Positions 25,131 to 35,647 of a stretch of 64,000 nt of DNA are shown here, piece after piece. Origin of the DNA: Euonymus europaeus (Eukaryota; Streptophyta; Magnoliopsida; Celastrales; Celastraceae). The stretch spans positions 15,810,001-15,874,000 of the forward strand of contig OY756970.1 in the NCBI GenBank assembly GCA_963580455.1, given 5' to 3'. Positions within the stretch are counted from its first letter, which is position 1. Each line of letters begins with the position of its first letter. Position numbers and translations under genes: made by a program. The notes beneath the pieces were generated by a model, which was not told the origin of the DNA, made no database searches, and saw only the letters and a list, made by a program, of their open reading frames with translations.

Positions 25131-28100
25131 TTACCCTCCAGAGTGAGAGACAGGGGTCGTCTCAAAGTGGCCATCCTTGAATATATGAATGTATTGCTGC
25201 GGCAAAGCATGCTCCCCCTACAAAGGAGCACACACAGTGAGTCCAAATTTAATTTGGTTCCAAATTTCTAATATCATCGACTTACACTGAAAATTAATTA
25301 GCAAAAATGCATCTTCTAAGTACATACAAATACAATAATCAAAACACAATCTGAAATAAACATTTTACCAATTAAAATGTTAATTACTTAGATGTCATTG
25401 ATTTCTTACACTTTGATTTGACAGCCAGTAAACTTACATTACATATAATTATATATTATACTGGGAAGTACAACTACTAGTATACACCTAGCCACGCCCC
25501 AATTAATTTAGCATTTTGTGGCTGAACTCGACTGAAAATAACAGAAGAAGATTGGACTCAAACTTTTCGCATTCTGTATGGGTTTAATGTAATGAAATCT
25601 ATGTGGGAGCTGACAACCTCCAAGAGATAATTGACGTGCGAACAGCTCCACAAAGTTGCATCAACATCACAAAAATATACTAGATTCAGACTAATGATAC
25701 AAGTACCTCAAAACCAAAGTTAGCTTATCAAGTAAATTTTCTTCCACTGTAATCCTCCACTTGACTGTATTAATCGCATCTTTGCATTGACACAACATTG
25801 CATTATTTGCACACAACATTTTTCCTGATGACAGTTTGATCCACTACAAAAGCACTTTATGCCAACCTGAATCACCTGATGCCTTTATCTTAATGGAGTA
25901 ATTATCCCAACAAGAAACCCAGTGGGCCAACCATGAATCGGAATGGCTTTTTTCTTTTCTTTTCCTCAAAGATGAGCTTATTAAATTGGAAACATGTAGC
26001 CAATGGTATTTGGCATACTGTGAAGAAGGGGGAAGGGAATTTACAACACGTGCCATTGATGTTGATTGATCTTCAGAAATTTACTTCGACACGAATGCAC
26101 GCTAATGCTGCCAAATAAGAGGCTCTCAACATGATATTTCGAAGGCCAATAATTATTGCCCCTCTTTTTTCTTCTTCAATTTTTTGCATTATTCTCCAGC
26201 ATAGTTCCAGAACATCAGCCTAAAACAAAATTAGTTTTTAATTTCATAAACATCCGAGTGTAAGCTCCTAGGTTAGACCAAGAGCCCATGAAAAAAAAAG
26301 TATATGCTCAAAAATCGTTGTGTATGTGGAAGACAAAAGAAACAGAAGTGAAAATAGCATACATAGAAACACTCAAAAATCATGCATGGAGCCACATGTC
26401 AATTAAAATGCTATCTAAGGAAGAAAAAAAAAGAATCATCAAATAATGTCTCTTCAATCATGTAATGAAAAACAAAGTAGACAAGAGAACAAAGTATACC
26501 TGCAAGATGTCAGAGAAAAAAGGAATACAGATACGTACCCAATCACCATCAGGCTCGGCGCCTGGTGTCATTACGTTGATTTCACTTGACTTAGCAGTTG
26601 TAATAGATGCCCCCAGAGAATCCTTGCTTAAATATAACTGGCAACCAGCTGTGTTGTCCACTGATATTGTGGGAGCTGAGCCCTATAATAGAATAGGACA
26701 TTAAAGTAAAAATTCATATCATTATAATTCTCCCATAACCAAAACTTAAATCATATTCTCAGTCAAACTTAAAGAACTTGAATTTGACTTGACATCATAT
26801 GAACAATGAGGATTCGACTCTCAATATTTTGGGAAAAAAGAAAACAACAGCAAAAAAGGAAAAGGTAATTTACCTGGCATTGCACCTCAACACCATTGCA
26901 ATTAACAATTTCGCATGCAGCAACAACATCCTGGTAGTCAATGTCCAAAGAATAAAATGAACTTATAATCCTTCATGTTTAATTATAGAGCAAAAAAGTT
27001 CCATTTTTTATTTTCGTTTTCAAACTAACCGTAAAAACAACTCCCATCTTGGTGCATTTGTCAATCGTAATGTTGTTGACTTTCCCTGTAATGGTTCAAA
27101 TTATATTAAAGAAGAAACACGTTGTCCCCCCACAACACCCCCCCTCCAAAAAAAAAAACCTAGTCATGGGACTATATTGAAAGATCAATGCACAAAGGCA
27201 AATTCTATAAAAGTTAGAAAACAATTGGACTCATGAGTATACCTCGAATCTGCAAAACAGAATCCTTGCACCCATAAATATAAACTGACTGTTTTGCGTC
27301 ACAGTCATCAATGACTAGGCTCTTTTTTCCAATTTGATTTTCAACCACCCACCTGAATGAGGATGCAAAACAGACTCATCATCCAGATCACATACTAAAA
27401 TACTAAATCGAACCTTACATAAAAAGTAAATCATTACATGAGCATCATAAATACTCACTTACGACCCATTTGAAGCTCCAACTTTTGAGGTCCAGCTTTC
27501 GAGAAAGAGGATGAACTAGTTCGACTCTCTTTCTCACCGATACCAACATGACCACTTCTATCTATCCGATTCTTCGTCTTCATATCATCTGTGACCTTTC
27601 TAAGACCTAGGAAGCAAGAAATTCAACTCACAGTTGCCAGTACACCATATAAAACATAGGAAACCAAAAAAAAACCTACCTGAAGTCGCTGACTTCCCTG
27701 AATTAATTTCCTGGAAAACAGCAGCCATCCCTTGCTTTGGTCTTGATGATAAAGGCTGAGAAGACTCAGAACTTAAGAGAGAAGCCGGTGGAGGAGGAGG
27801 ACCAGGAGCCTTAGGTGTAGAAGCTTTTGGCAGAGCAGAAGTTGCTGTTTTTCCAGCAGGATTCCAAATTGGCCCTAAAGGATGATGACTCTTCACATAG
27901 TCCTTTAACCCAGGTAAATATAGCTCCTTCAGAGCTTTCGCCCACTCAACATGATTTGTGTCTTTGCTTTTATACTCCATGAGGATCTAGAACTCAATGC
28001 AAAGCAACAACCAAACAAGCTCAGTCCACAGTGAAGTCACTGAAAAATTGTAGATCGGCATCTGAGAAGAAGAGGCACCCAGTGCAAAAATTGACGTAAA

Positions 28101-29778
28101 GTTTCAATATATTGGTAAACTCTATGCCTCTATGGTAATGTGGCCTATTAAAAAAAATCCTAGAGCTGCCTTCACTTCATAATTTATTTTTTGTTCCCTC
28201 TTATTCAATTGATAACACAATAACAAACACAGCACAAGCTCTCATGTAAATGGTTAATCCAAGAATAAGAAAGCAATGCAGGATTGAGAGTTAGCTGTAG
28301 CCTTTTGATGATTAACATCCTTGTAGTATTTCCAAGTAAAAATTGTAAGTGACTATGCATATCAAGTTTTACATGCCTTTCAATCTTTTTTTTTACTTCG
28401 AACACTAAATTGAGTTAATAGTTTGGACACGAAATGGAAATTGTGGCTCATGATAAATAACATAAATACCTTGTTACTGTAAAACTCAGCCATTTGCCAG
28501 CTTTCTTCCACATGTGCAATAGGCATACTCATACCTTGCATGTGGAAAGGAAGATTAAAAAATGAAAGCAAAACTTTCCATCAGCATATAAACAAACACT
28601 GCAGTTGCTTTTACCGCAATCTTTTCCTGTAAAAGCAATCCAAGCCAATGCTGTGAGGCTATCAGCGGCAGCTTTTGAGTGGTTGAAAAAATCAGATCGC
28701 CTGCCTTCAGTCATTGCAGTAGCTTTCATTACCACTTCATTCAGTGGCTTAAGAAACTCAGCCAACCCTGCAATATCAGGTTTCTGTACCGAAAGAATAA
28801 CTCCATTTTACCATCACATACTTACAGTTCACCTATTGAATTGACTATGAAATATAAACTTCAAATTAAACAGAAACAATACAAACAGGTCTTTGTTTTA
28901 GTACCTTCCAGTATTTGTCTAAGTAGGCTGGTGCTTTAGCATGAAAAGAGTCTTACAGTATTTTTTTTTTTTTTGGCATGGAGTCACCGTTGTTCAAATT
29001 ATGTGTTCTGGTTCTTTACTAAGAACTTTGAGAGTGCTCTAGTATATCCGAAGTATCCCCATAAAGTCATTTATCATGTCATTTATTTTCAACTTTTATC
29101 AGAGGTGACCGTTCTGATTCTGGCCTAGCTTAGAACATTTTCTAAGAGTTATTATCCTCAAAGTATATTTTAACTGAGAAATTTTGATATGAACAGTAGT
29201 TCTGAAATGGAACACTCAGATCAGATGCAAATGTAGACGATCCAAGACGTTATGCCAATCACCGAAAAGATGGAACAGAAAGATTTCAGTTGCAATAGTA
29301 CCTCGATCAAATTACAACTCCAAAATTTTCAATGAAATTATGCACAGTATAATTTTCTATAAATTTCAAATCTAATACTATCTAAATTTGCAATTGCTTT
29401 AATAACATTCATTGGCTAATCCAAGGGAAATGCTAAGGAAGCTAGACCGGAAACAAAGCTTCTTTAAGAAGAGACAATGTTTCCAGCTATAGACAAACCA
29501 CGCACCTTAGTCTGCTTCGCCTGGATGAGAAGCTCCCTTTGAACACTAAAAGCTTGTTCGACAACCTTCGTGACATCGAGCACCTGTCCCCCAATCTTCT
29601 CGGCAGCACGAGAAACCCTACCAAGATACTGCCTCATCATATCATCGAACGCCGCAATAGCCGGATCGGACGCAGCATCCTCAAGACCTTCCCCGGAGCC
29701 TTCCGGTCGAAATCCCGTCGAAAAAGCCTCGAGGCGAGCCACTGCCGATTCCAGCCTCTGTATCAGCTTCTCCTCCAT
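25131..29778 (-). CDS. CAP1: Adenylyl cyclase-associated protein / actin-monomer recycling factor
   Basis: CAP proteins bind actin monomers and speed up ADP-to-ATP exchange, working with cofilin and profilin in the cytosol. Exons on the minus strand: 29778-29506, 28783-28615, 28534-28470, 27986-27679, 27606-27469, 27352-27243, 27085-27030, 26930-26874, 26682-26539 and 25217-25131. The total is 1407 bases, or 468 residues, close to the 476 of Arabidopsis CAP1. Residues 1 to about 205 form the helical N-terminal domain. A proline-rich link (KAPGPPPPPAS) lies at about 228-238, then a WH2-like stretch. A C-terminal beta-helix domain follows from about 305, ending PVSHSGG. The start is MEEKLIQRLESAV; an in-frame ATG 21 bases upstream would add MLLGVRA but plant CAPs start at MEE. 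Closest relative from memory is At4g34490. Confidence 0.96.
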
Positions 29779-29846
29779 GGCTCGAACTCCTAAAAGCACA
29801 CAATGAATATGAAATGGATCTGGTGATCAAGCGTTTGTGTGGTTGG

Positions 29847-29855
29847 TTATATAAC
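29847..29855 (-). promoter_or_regulatory. Possible TATA box of CAP1
   Basis: GTTATATAA on the minus strand, about 70-75 bases upstream of the chosen start codon. The short leader this implies is plausible but unproven. Confidence 0.35.
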
Positions 29856-29959
29856 AGTTTTCGTATCTGAGATTTGTTCTTTCTTTATCTGAATTTTTTT
29901 CCTTTTCACCGAAAGGGAAAGTTAGAATTTATTGGTGAACTATTTTTAGCGAGGTTGCG

Positions 29960-30976
29960 GTGAGAGCATGCAAGTTTAATGGCGAAGTATTTTGTATCAC
30001 TCAAAATTTTGGAGTATATGGAAACAATATTAAAAAAGAAATTATATTAAAAGATACGTGATAAAAAAAAATAAAAAAATACGATAAAAATGAAATTGAT
30101 GTTTAATATTTAGAGGGGTGATTGTGACTCCCTCAAGTTATGTCTTGGCTTCGTTCATAATTGTCTTTGTTAGGGAAGCTCACTCTCTCATTCTTGATGA
30201 TTGACCAACCATAACCTGCCCTGAGAGATGTCATGCAAGCTCTTGCTTCTCCAAGCTTGAAATGGACAGTGATGCTTAGGACATGCTTATAGATGGAGCC
30301 TCGTTTGAAGCAAAGAAGCAGAACGGAGAGAGGAAAGTGGAGGAGAGAGAGATGGAAGGAGAGAGAATAAGGATTAATTTTGGGGGTGTAGTTGGATTTA
30401 TGTTTATTTTTTTAAAAAAAAGAAAAATAAGTGATGTTAGAAAATTCTATTTTTGAACGGGAGTGTATAAGTAAAGGGGTGAAGTGAGATATTTGTGGTG
30501 TGCAAATAGACTTCCGATATGTTTTGTTGATATAACTGTATTAAGAAACGTGTTTTGCTGATGTGAATAAACAAGTGGGACCCAATTGGAGGATTTTGAG
30601 TACTTGAAAGTGAGGAAGCATTGGAGATGTTTAATGGGTTGATGTTTTATAGCACTAGAAATTTTTAAGTGTATAGGGAGAGTGATTTAAAAAATTGTAT
30701 TGAAATATATGTAGAATGATAGAAAAAAGTGAGAAATCATAGGAAAAAAATGATATAAAAGTATGATAGAGATAATGTTGAGACTTGATATTTGGAGTGT
30801 TTATAAATGAAAAGTAAAAAAATTGTATTTAAAAATGTGTTTTTATCAATCTGACTGTATTGAGAGACATGTTTTGCTGATGTAAATAAGTAAGTAAAAT
30901 CCAATTGTGTATAATAGATGTGTGACCCAACTGAAAAACTATAAAATTTATAACACTTGTACCACTGGAGTTGCTC
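29960..30976. mobile_element. Cluster of Tourist-like MITE copies, partly nested
   Basis: The right end of one copy is CACTGGAGTTGCTC at 30963-30976. The interior from about 30620 matches the 21.8-22.1 kb MITE motif by motif (TATAGGGAGAGTGATTTAAA, TGTATTGAGAGACATGTTTT, GCTGATGTAAATAAG). A second, older copy with the same motifs (TGTATTAAGAAACGTGTTTT) ends near 30620; its left part begins near 29965. Between about 30120 and 30400 lies unrelated sequence with GAGAGAGGAAAG runs, probably a nested insertion. Left borders are unclear. Confidence 0.6.
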
Positions 30977-31887
30977 TGAGTGATGATATACTAATAGAGC
31001 GCACGTGGCGAATAAAATCTTGCCGGTTCTTGTGTTGGAACCTGGGGAAAATGGTTTCCTGCAATGAACCTAAAATGCATGCCTAAAGTGATCTACATCA
31101 TTCAAATGTGATTTAAATTGTTAGAATTGTGATAGTAGTGGCCCAAATGAATGGTGGAAATTGTATTAAACACACATTGCACCTTAAAATGATTGTAGCC
31201 CCCCAAACCTGAGCCTGGAGGGATCCTTATGTAATGTGAGTTAACCAGTAAACTTGAATTATCATGTTAATATCAGTCCTTTAAAAGGAGATGACATTGG
31301 TCCTTTACGAGCCGGACCCACCGTAACCCTTTTCGGTTTCAAAATTTTTCTCTCTTGAGTTTTAAGAATATTATGAATGTGTAATTTTTCATCTAACATA
31401 TGTAATAATATATGTTTTATTTAAAATAAAAATCAATTTTATCGCGATCGAAACATCGAATATTTTAAATTTAAATGTGATGGCCTATAGTTAGTCTTTT
31501 TTCATTTTGAATTTAGTTTTTATTTTAGATAAAAAATACATAATTGAATTGGTTCCAATCAAAACTATAAATTTTGTAATTTTTTAAATAAAAAACAAAA
31601 AATTTCAAAACGTTATCACAGACTGCGGCAATAATAATACCAAGCCATTCGCCAAGGTGTTAGAACCTCCAACATCTCTGATTCTCTCACGCCACTATCT
31701 CCCCATTTTTTGAGAGAGAATTTTCGGCACCCACCTGTTTTTCCTCACTTTTTCTCCTCAAATTTTACTTTTCAATTCCCAAACACTCCTTACAAATCCC
31801 TCCATTTTACATCCAAATTTTCCTTCCCATCATTTTCTCTTCCCTTCCAAACAATGTGTAGAGAGAGCAAAGAGCGCCCAACTTAAT

Positions 31888-31984
31888 ATGAGTTGCTGCT
31901 CCTCTAAGCAAAACCCTCTTGATGAGGAAGCACTGAGCAATGGGTCCTCTGAATCTACAAGGATGGTCTGTTGTATCTACTCAG
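31888..31984 (+). pseudogene. Exon-like fragment starting MSCCSSKQNPLDEEAL
   Basis: An ATG-initiated stretch of 32 codons plus one base ends in a good splice donor (TACTCAG, then GTATTGAG). It is preceded by a pyrimidine-rich leader with GAGAGAGCAAAGAG just before the ATG. It reads like a first coding exon, with a cysteine-rich start and acidic middle. No downstream exon is visible: the next segment carries the SINE at 32148. I do not recognise the family. It may be a gene remnant, a captured exon, or the start of a lost gene. Confidence 0.3.
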
Positions 31985-32147
31985 GTATTGAGTGACCTAA
32001 CAGTGGGGACGTGCTACACATGGTCAAATATCCTAAAAAAGTAACTGAAGACGTCACATGTATAAAGAGTGAACTCTCCAGCTATCAGTTTGAACTTTTC
32101 TGGTGGTCAAAGGTTGGCTTTCAACACATTATGAACAAATTACATCT

Positions 32148-32533
32148 TGGATTGGGGCGGGATCCAAGAACCCGTCCTATCCCGACCCTGTCCTGGGCCA
32201 ATGGACAGGGTCCAACAGTAAGGGAATAGGGGTTTTCACGCTGCCCACCAAAGGGTGGCCCACCAGCGCTGAACATCAAGGGCGTATCGTTGACGTGACT
32301 CTAACCCGAGCACCAAAGTACGCTAACAGACACGTTACTACTCCCACGTAAGGGCCACGCCCCCAGCTCACCGCTGAACCATATGCCCCGAGGGCTTGAA
32401 AGTGGGGGATGTGCAGCTATGACAATTAAATCCAAGAACTTACCACTTCCCCGACTCAAACCAGTGACCTCTTCACTCCAAGGGCACTAAGGTTTGGGAC
32501 AAGTCGGTGGCCACTGAGCCATTGGCCCAGTGG
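32148..32533 (-). mobile_element. tRNA-derived SINE with 19-bp target duplication
   Basis: The 386-base insert is flanked by perfect 19-base direct repeats, TTATGAACAAATTACATCT, at 32129-32147 and 32534-32552. On the minus strand the head starts CCACTGGGCCAATGGCTCAG; it has an A box TGGCTCAGTGG and a B box GGTTTGAGTC at tRNA-like spacing. The rest is GC-richer than its flanks (GGGCGTGGCCC, CACCCTTTGGTGGGC) and of no known family. It lacks a clear A-tail. Confidence 0.88.
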
Positions 32534-32967
32534 TTATGAACAAATTACATCTGAGCTTAGAGCAAAAGTGAATTGGAGACAAGTGTATACTTTGTCAGTC
32601 CTGTAAGGAATAATATATTAAGGGAATGGAACAGAGATCCATTCGTTGTGCAGTTCAGACTTCTTGGCTGCTCCAGCCTCCAAAACCTGCTATTGCTTAG
32701 GCTTCCATAATCATTAACGCATTGTTTGGGAATGAGGAGGGGGGGAGAAGAAAAATTTGAGAAGGATAGAAAATGGAGGGAGGGGAGTGGAGGGGAGGAG
32801 AAGTTAATTTTACATTCTTTTGTTTGGTTACCCAAAAAGTAGGGGAAGAAAAAATGTGTTTTTATGAGTTATAATGTTGATATAAATTTACCACATTATC
32901 GTTGCTTTAAATTTATATATTATTATTATATATATTTATTATAATATATTTTTTATTATATATATAG

Positions 32968-34748
32968 GATTTTGCTCAGGTACAGACTTAACGGACCTAA
33001 AAAACGGACTTGTAATTTTGACCCTGAGATTAATCCAAGAGGTGAGGTAAAATGGCCTGCCTTCACAATCGTGTCTTCCGTCTCTCCTCTAGACTCCTCC
33101 ATATCGACCAACACAGAGCAGTGCCTCTCTCCCTCTCGCCTCCCTCGCACCTCCAGCAGCAGCGCTTCCCTCGCGCCTCCAGCAGCCACGCTTCCCTCGC
33201 GCAGCAGCTGCGCTTCCATCGTGCCTCCAGCAGCAGCGCCGCCTCTCCATCGTGCCTCCAGCAGCAGCGTCGCCTCTCCATCGCGCCTCCAGCAGCAGCG
33301 CCTCCTCCTCCTCGAGTGAAGAGTTAATGTATGCTCACCCATTTGCTATTTCGTTGGTTATCTTTTTCTGGGTATGGAGGAGTTTGATGCATTGGTTACA
33401 ATTAGGCTGCTTACTATGTTTACTGTGTTGGAATTGGCAGTTGAGAAAATTTAGAGCATTATGTCACTAGTTGCTTCTTGAGGGCCGTAGTCACGGTCGA
33501 GACATTTTTATATTTAGAATTCTTGTAGCAATATTTATTTCCAGTAGCCATATTTATTTGACATTTAAATTTGTGCATTTGTTTGCTATGGATTGAAGTG
33601 GGTGTATTCTTTTGAGCTTGTTAATTTTGTGCAGGAATGAGTCCACTCAATGATGTTGTGGTGATGGAGCTGCTGTAGCAATGGAACTGTTGTGGAAATG
33701 GAGCTGCTATAGAAATTGGACTGCTATAAAAATGGGGTAGCTGTGCTGCTGTTGATAATTTGTTAATGTTTTAGCATCATATGGTTATCATGCCTTCAGA
33801 AACAAAGCATTCTCTCATCCCCAAATAAAAGAAAACAAAATAAGCAAAAAATTGGGCTATCATACAAGAAAAAAAATATAGTTATCCCCATTTGTGAACA
33901 CTAGATTCATTTTGACACCTACAGTACGACTGGCTCGTGCCTTTAAAACAGACTACATCCATTTTGACACAACTTATAGAAAATCAATAGAGTAGAGATA
34001 CATCTCCCTTTGCATCACAAACAGGCACCTCTGACCTCAACTCATTCATAATTCAAAATTTTAACTTGCTTGAGCATTTCAAACAATCAAACTTAATTGT
34101 CATGCATTTTCTCCCACAGACCTGCCTTGTGTTGATTGCCAAAACTGCTAGTAAGCACGAGCCACCAAATTGGTGGAGACATAGTAAAGTTCTAACAAAA
34201 AAAACACAAGACACTGAAGAAACACAATACACAACAAATTTTGCAAATAATAAATGGATTTCAGTCATATTTTGCAAAGAAATCAAACGCTCCAACTTGA
34301 CAATTTCATGTATGTTCAAATGAATTTAGGGCAGCCCAGATTTACCAGCTCAATTTCTCCCAAATACTCCACAAACAATTGAAACATGAATTCTAGAATC
34401 AGAATTAAACAACAATTTTCAAGTGAAACCCAATCTGCCGCCCTTTCTTGAGGAGACGGCGCGATGATGGAGGACACTCGATTGAGAAGACGGCGCTGCT
34501 AGGCGTGAAGGAGGAGGCACGATGGAGAGACGGCGCTGGCTGCTGGAGGCGCGACGGAAGCGTTGCTGCTCAAGGCGAAAGGGAGAGAGGCGCTGCTCTG
34601 TGTTGGTCGATTTGGAGGAGTCCAGAGGAGAGACGGAAGACACGATTGTGAAGGCAAGCCATTTCACCTCACCCCTTGGATTAATCTAAGGGTCAAAATT
34701 ACAAGTCCGTTTTTTTAGGTCCGTTCTTTAAGTCTGTACTTGAGCAAA

Positions 34749-34751
<3 letters not shown>
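32968..34751. mobile_element. Long-TIR element inserted in an AT microsatellite
   Basis: The ends are GATTTTGCTCAGGTACAGAC and, inverted, GATTTTGCTCAAGTACAGAC. The inverted arms stay alike for about 190 bases or more, sharing AACGGACTTGTAATTTTGAC, the GATTAATCCAAG block, CACAATCGTGTCTTCCGTC and CAACACAGAGCAG. Both flanks are TATATATA runs, so a target duplication cannot be told from the microsatellite. The serine-rich open frames in the arms come from CAG/GAG-rich repeats and are probably not genes. The middle (33.3-34.4 kb) has GGAGCTGCT repeats near 33670 and no transposase I can recognise. A MULE-type or similar nonautonomous element is likely. Confidence 0.7.

Positions 34752-34803
<52 letters not shown>
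34752..34803. repeat. AT dinucleotide microsatellite
   Basis: About 25 uninterrupted AT units directly abut the right end of the long-TIR element. A shorter TATATATA run abuts its left end. Confidence 0.95.
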
Positions 34804-34806
<3 letters not shown>

Positions 34807-35261
34807 CACACACATATATATAATTATATTTATTTGTATATGTGTGGGACCCACCACCTTTCTATATAAGGTGGGCAGTGGATCCCACATTATATATATG
34901 TAAAAGTGGGGATAGAGTTGGCGAAATGCCAACTCTGCCCTCTATCCCCAATTTTCCTCTCAATTTTGAGAGAAATTTTTTTGAGTGGAACTCACACGTT
35001 TTTTACTCTCAAAATCATCCCTCAAATCTCACTCCTCTTTCCAAACTCCTTTCATTTTAATTTTTCCTCACTTTCACCATCATATCTTCCTCTTCCTCTC
35101 GCTTGCTTACTTTACCCTCTCCCCCAAACATAGTGTAAAGCAAAAAATCTCATATCTCATAGTTTTAGCAAGCTGACCAAAAAACTGAGACGTATTAAGA
35201 TATGAAGTAAATACATATTTACATGCCTCATGGAAACAAGTCTCTACATATTATGTGGGGG

Positions 35262-35510
35262 TAAGGTTGCGTACATCCTGCTTATCCCTCATTTCGCTCA
35301 CTGTAGAAGCCTCATACACGGGATTTATTTACCTTCAACACGTGGCCTAGTGTTTATGCTGTAGAAGTTCAACTTGTAGTTCAACTTGTAGTTCACAGAT
35401 TCAAGCCCCCGTAAAGTTTCTCCTCATATTATGCCTTGTGTACATCTTGCTAGTCTCCGATCATGCTCCCCTTGTGCGTGGGAGTTGTTTCTACATTTTA
35501 GGAATGATGA
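35262..35510 (+). mobile_element. SINE tail and a second tRNA-like SINE
   Basis: At 35262-35338 the sequence GGGTAAGGTTGCGTACATCC ... GAAGCCTCATACACGGGATT, then TATTTACC, is the 3' region of a SINE. It is followed at about 35343-35505 by a second unit with A-box-like GTGGCCTAGTG and B-box-like AGATTCAAGCCCC, ending CCCCTTGTGCGTGGGAGTTG then TTTCT. Target duplications were not resolved. Confidence 0.55.
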
Positions 35511-35647
35511 CCAAATACATAACAAGAAAAAGAAAGGATAACTGAAATAATATGCACATTCAGGGCCTATAATTTATTTATGTAGTGTGAACTGTGAAGG
35601 TTATGCTACAAAATTCTGACCTTTAGGCACTACTGATTTCTAAACAA

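Larger units (their letters stand above)
32716..35135. mobile_element. Possible outer AT-rich MITE split by a nested insertion
   Basis: The left end CATTGTTTGGGAATGAGG near 32716 is mirrored by TCCCCCAAACATAGTG near 35121-35135. Both ends lead through purine/pyrimidine-skewed sequence into AT dinucleotide tracts, and the long-TIR element at 32968-34751 sits between those tracts. A similar pyrimidine-skewed block lies at 31736-31857. The pairing is by eye and the ends are diverged. Confidence 0.35.

Noticed and set aside
29779..29799. CAP1 start seven codons upstream (MLLGVRA)
   Set aside because: Plant CAP proteins begin MEE, and the extra residues are not conserved to my knowledge. The downstream ATG was preferred.
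32956..33342. Serine- or arginine-rich proteins on both strands
   Set aside because: They arise from CAG/GAG repeats inside the inverted arm of a transposable element and recur mirrored at 34.4-34.7 kb.
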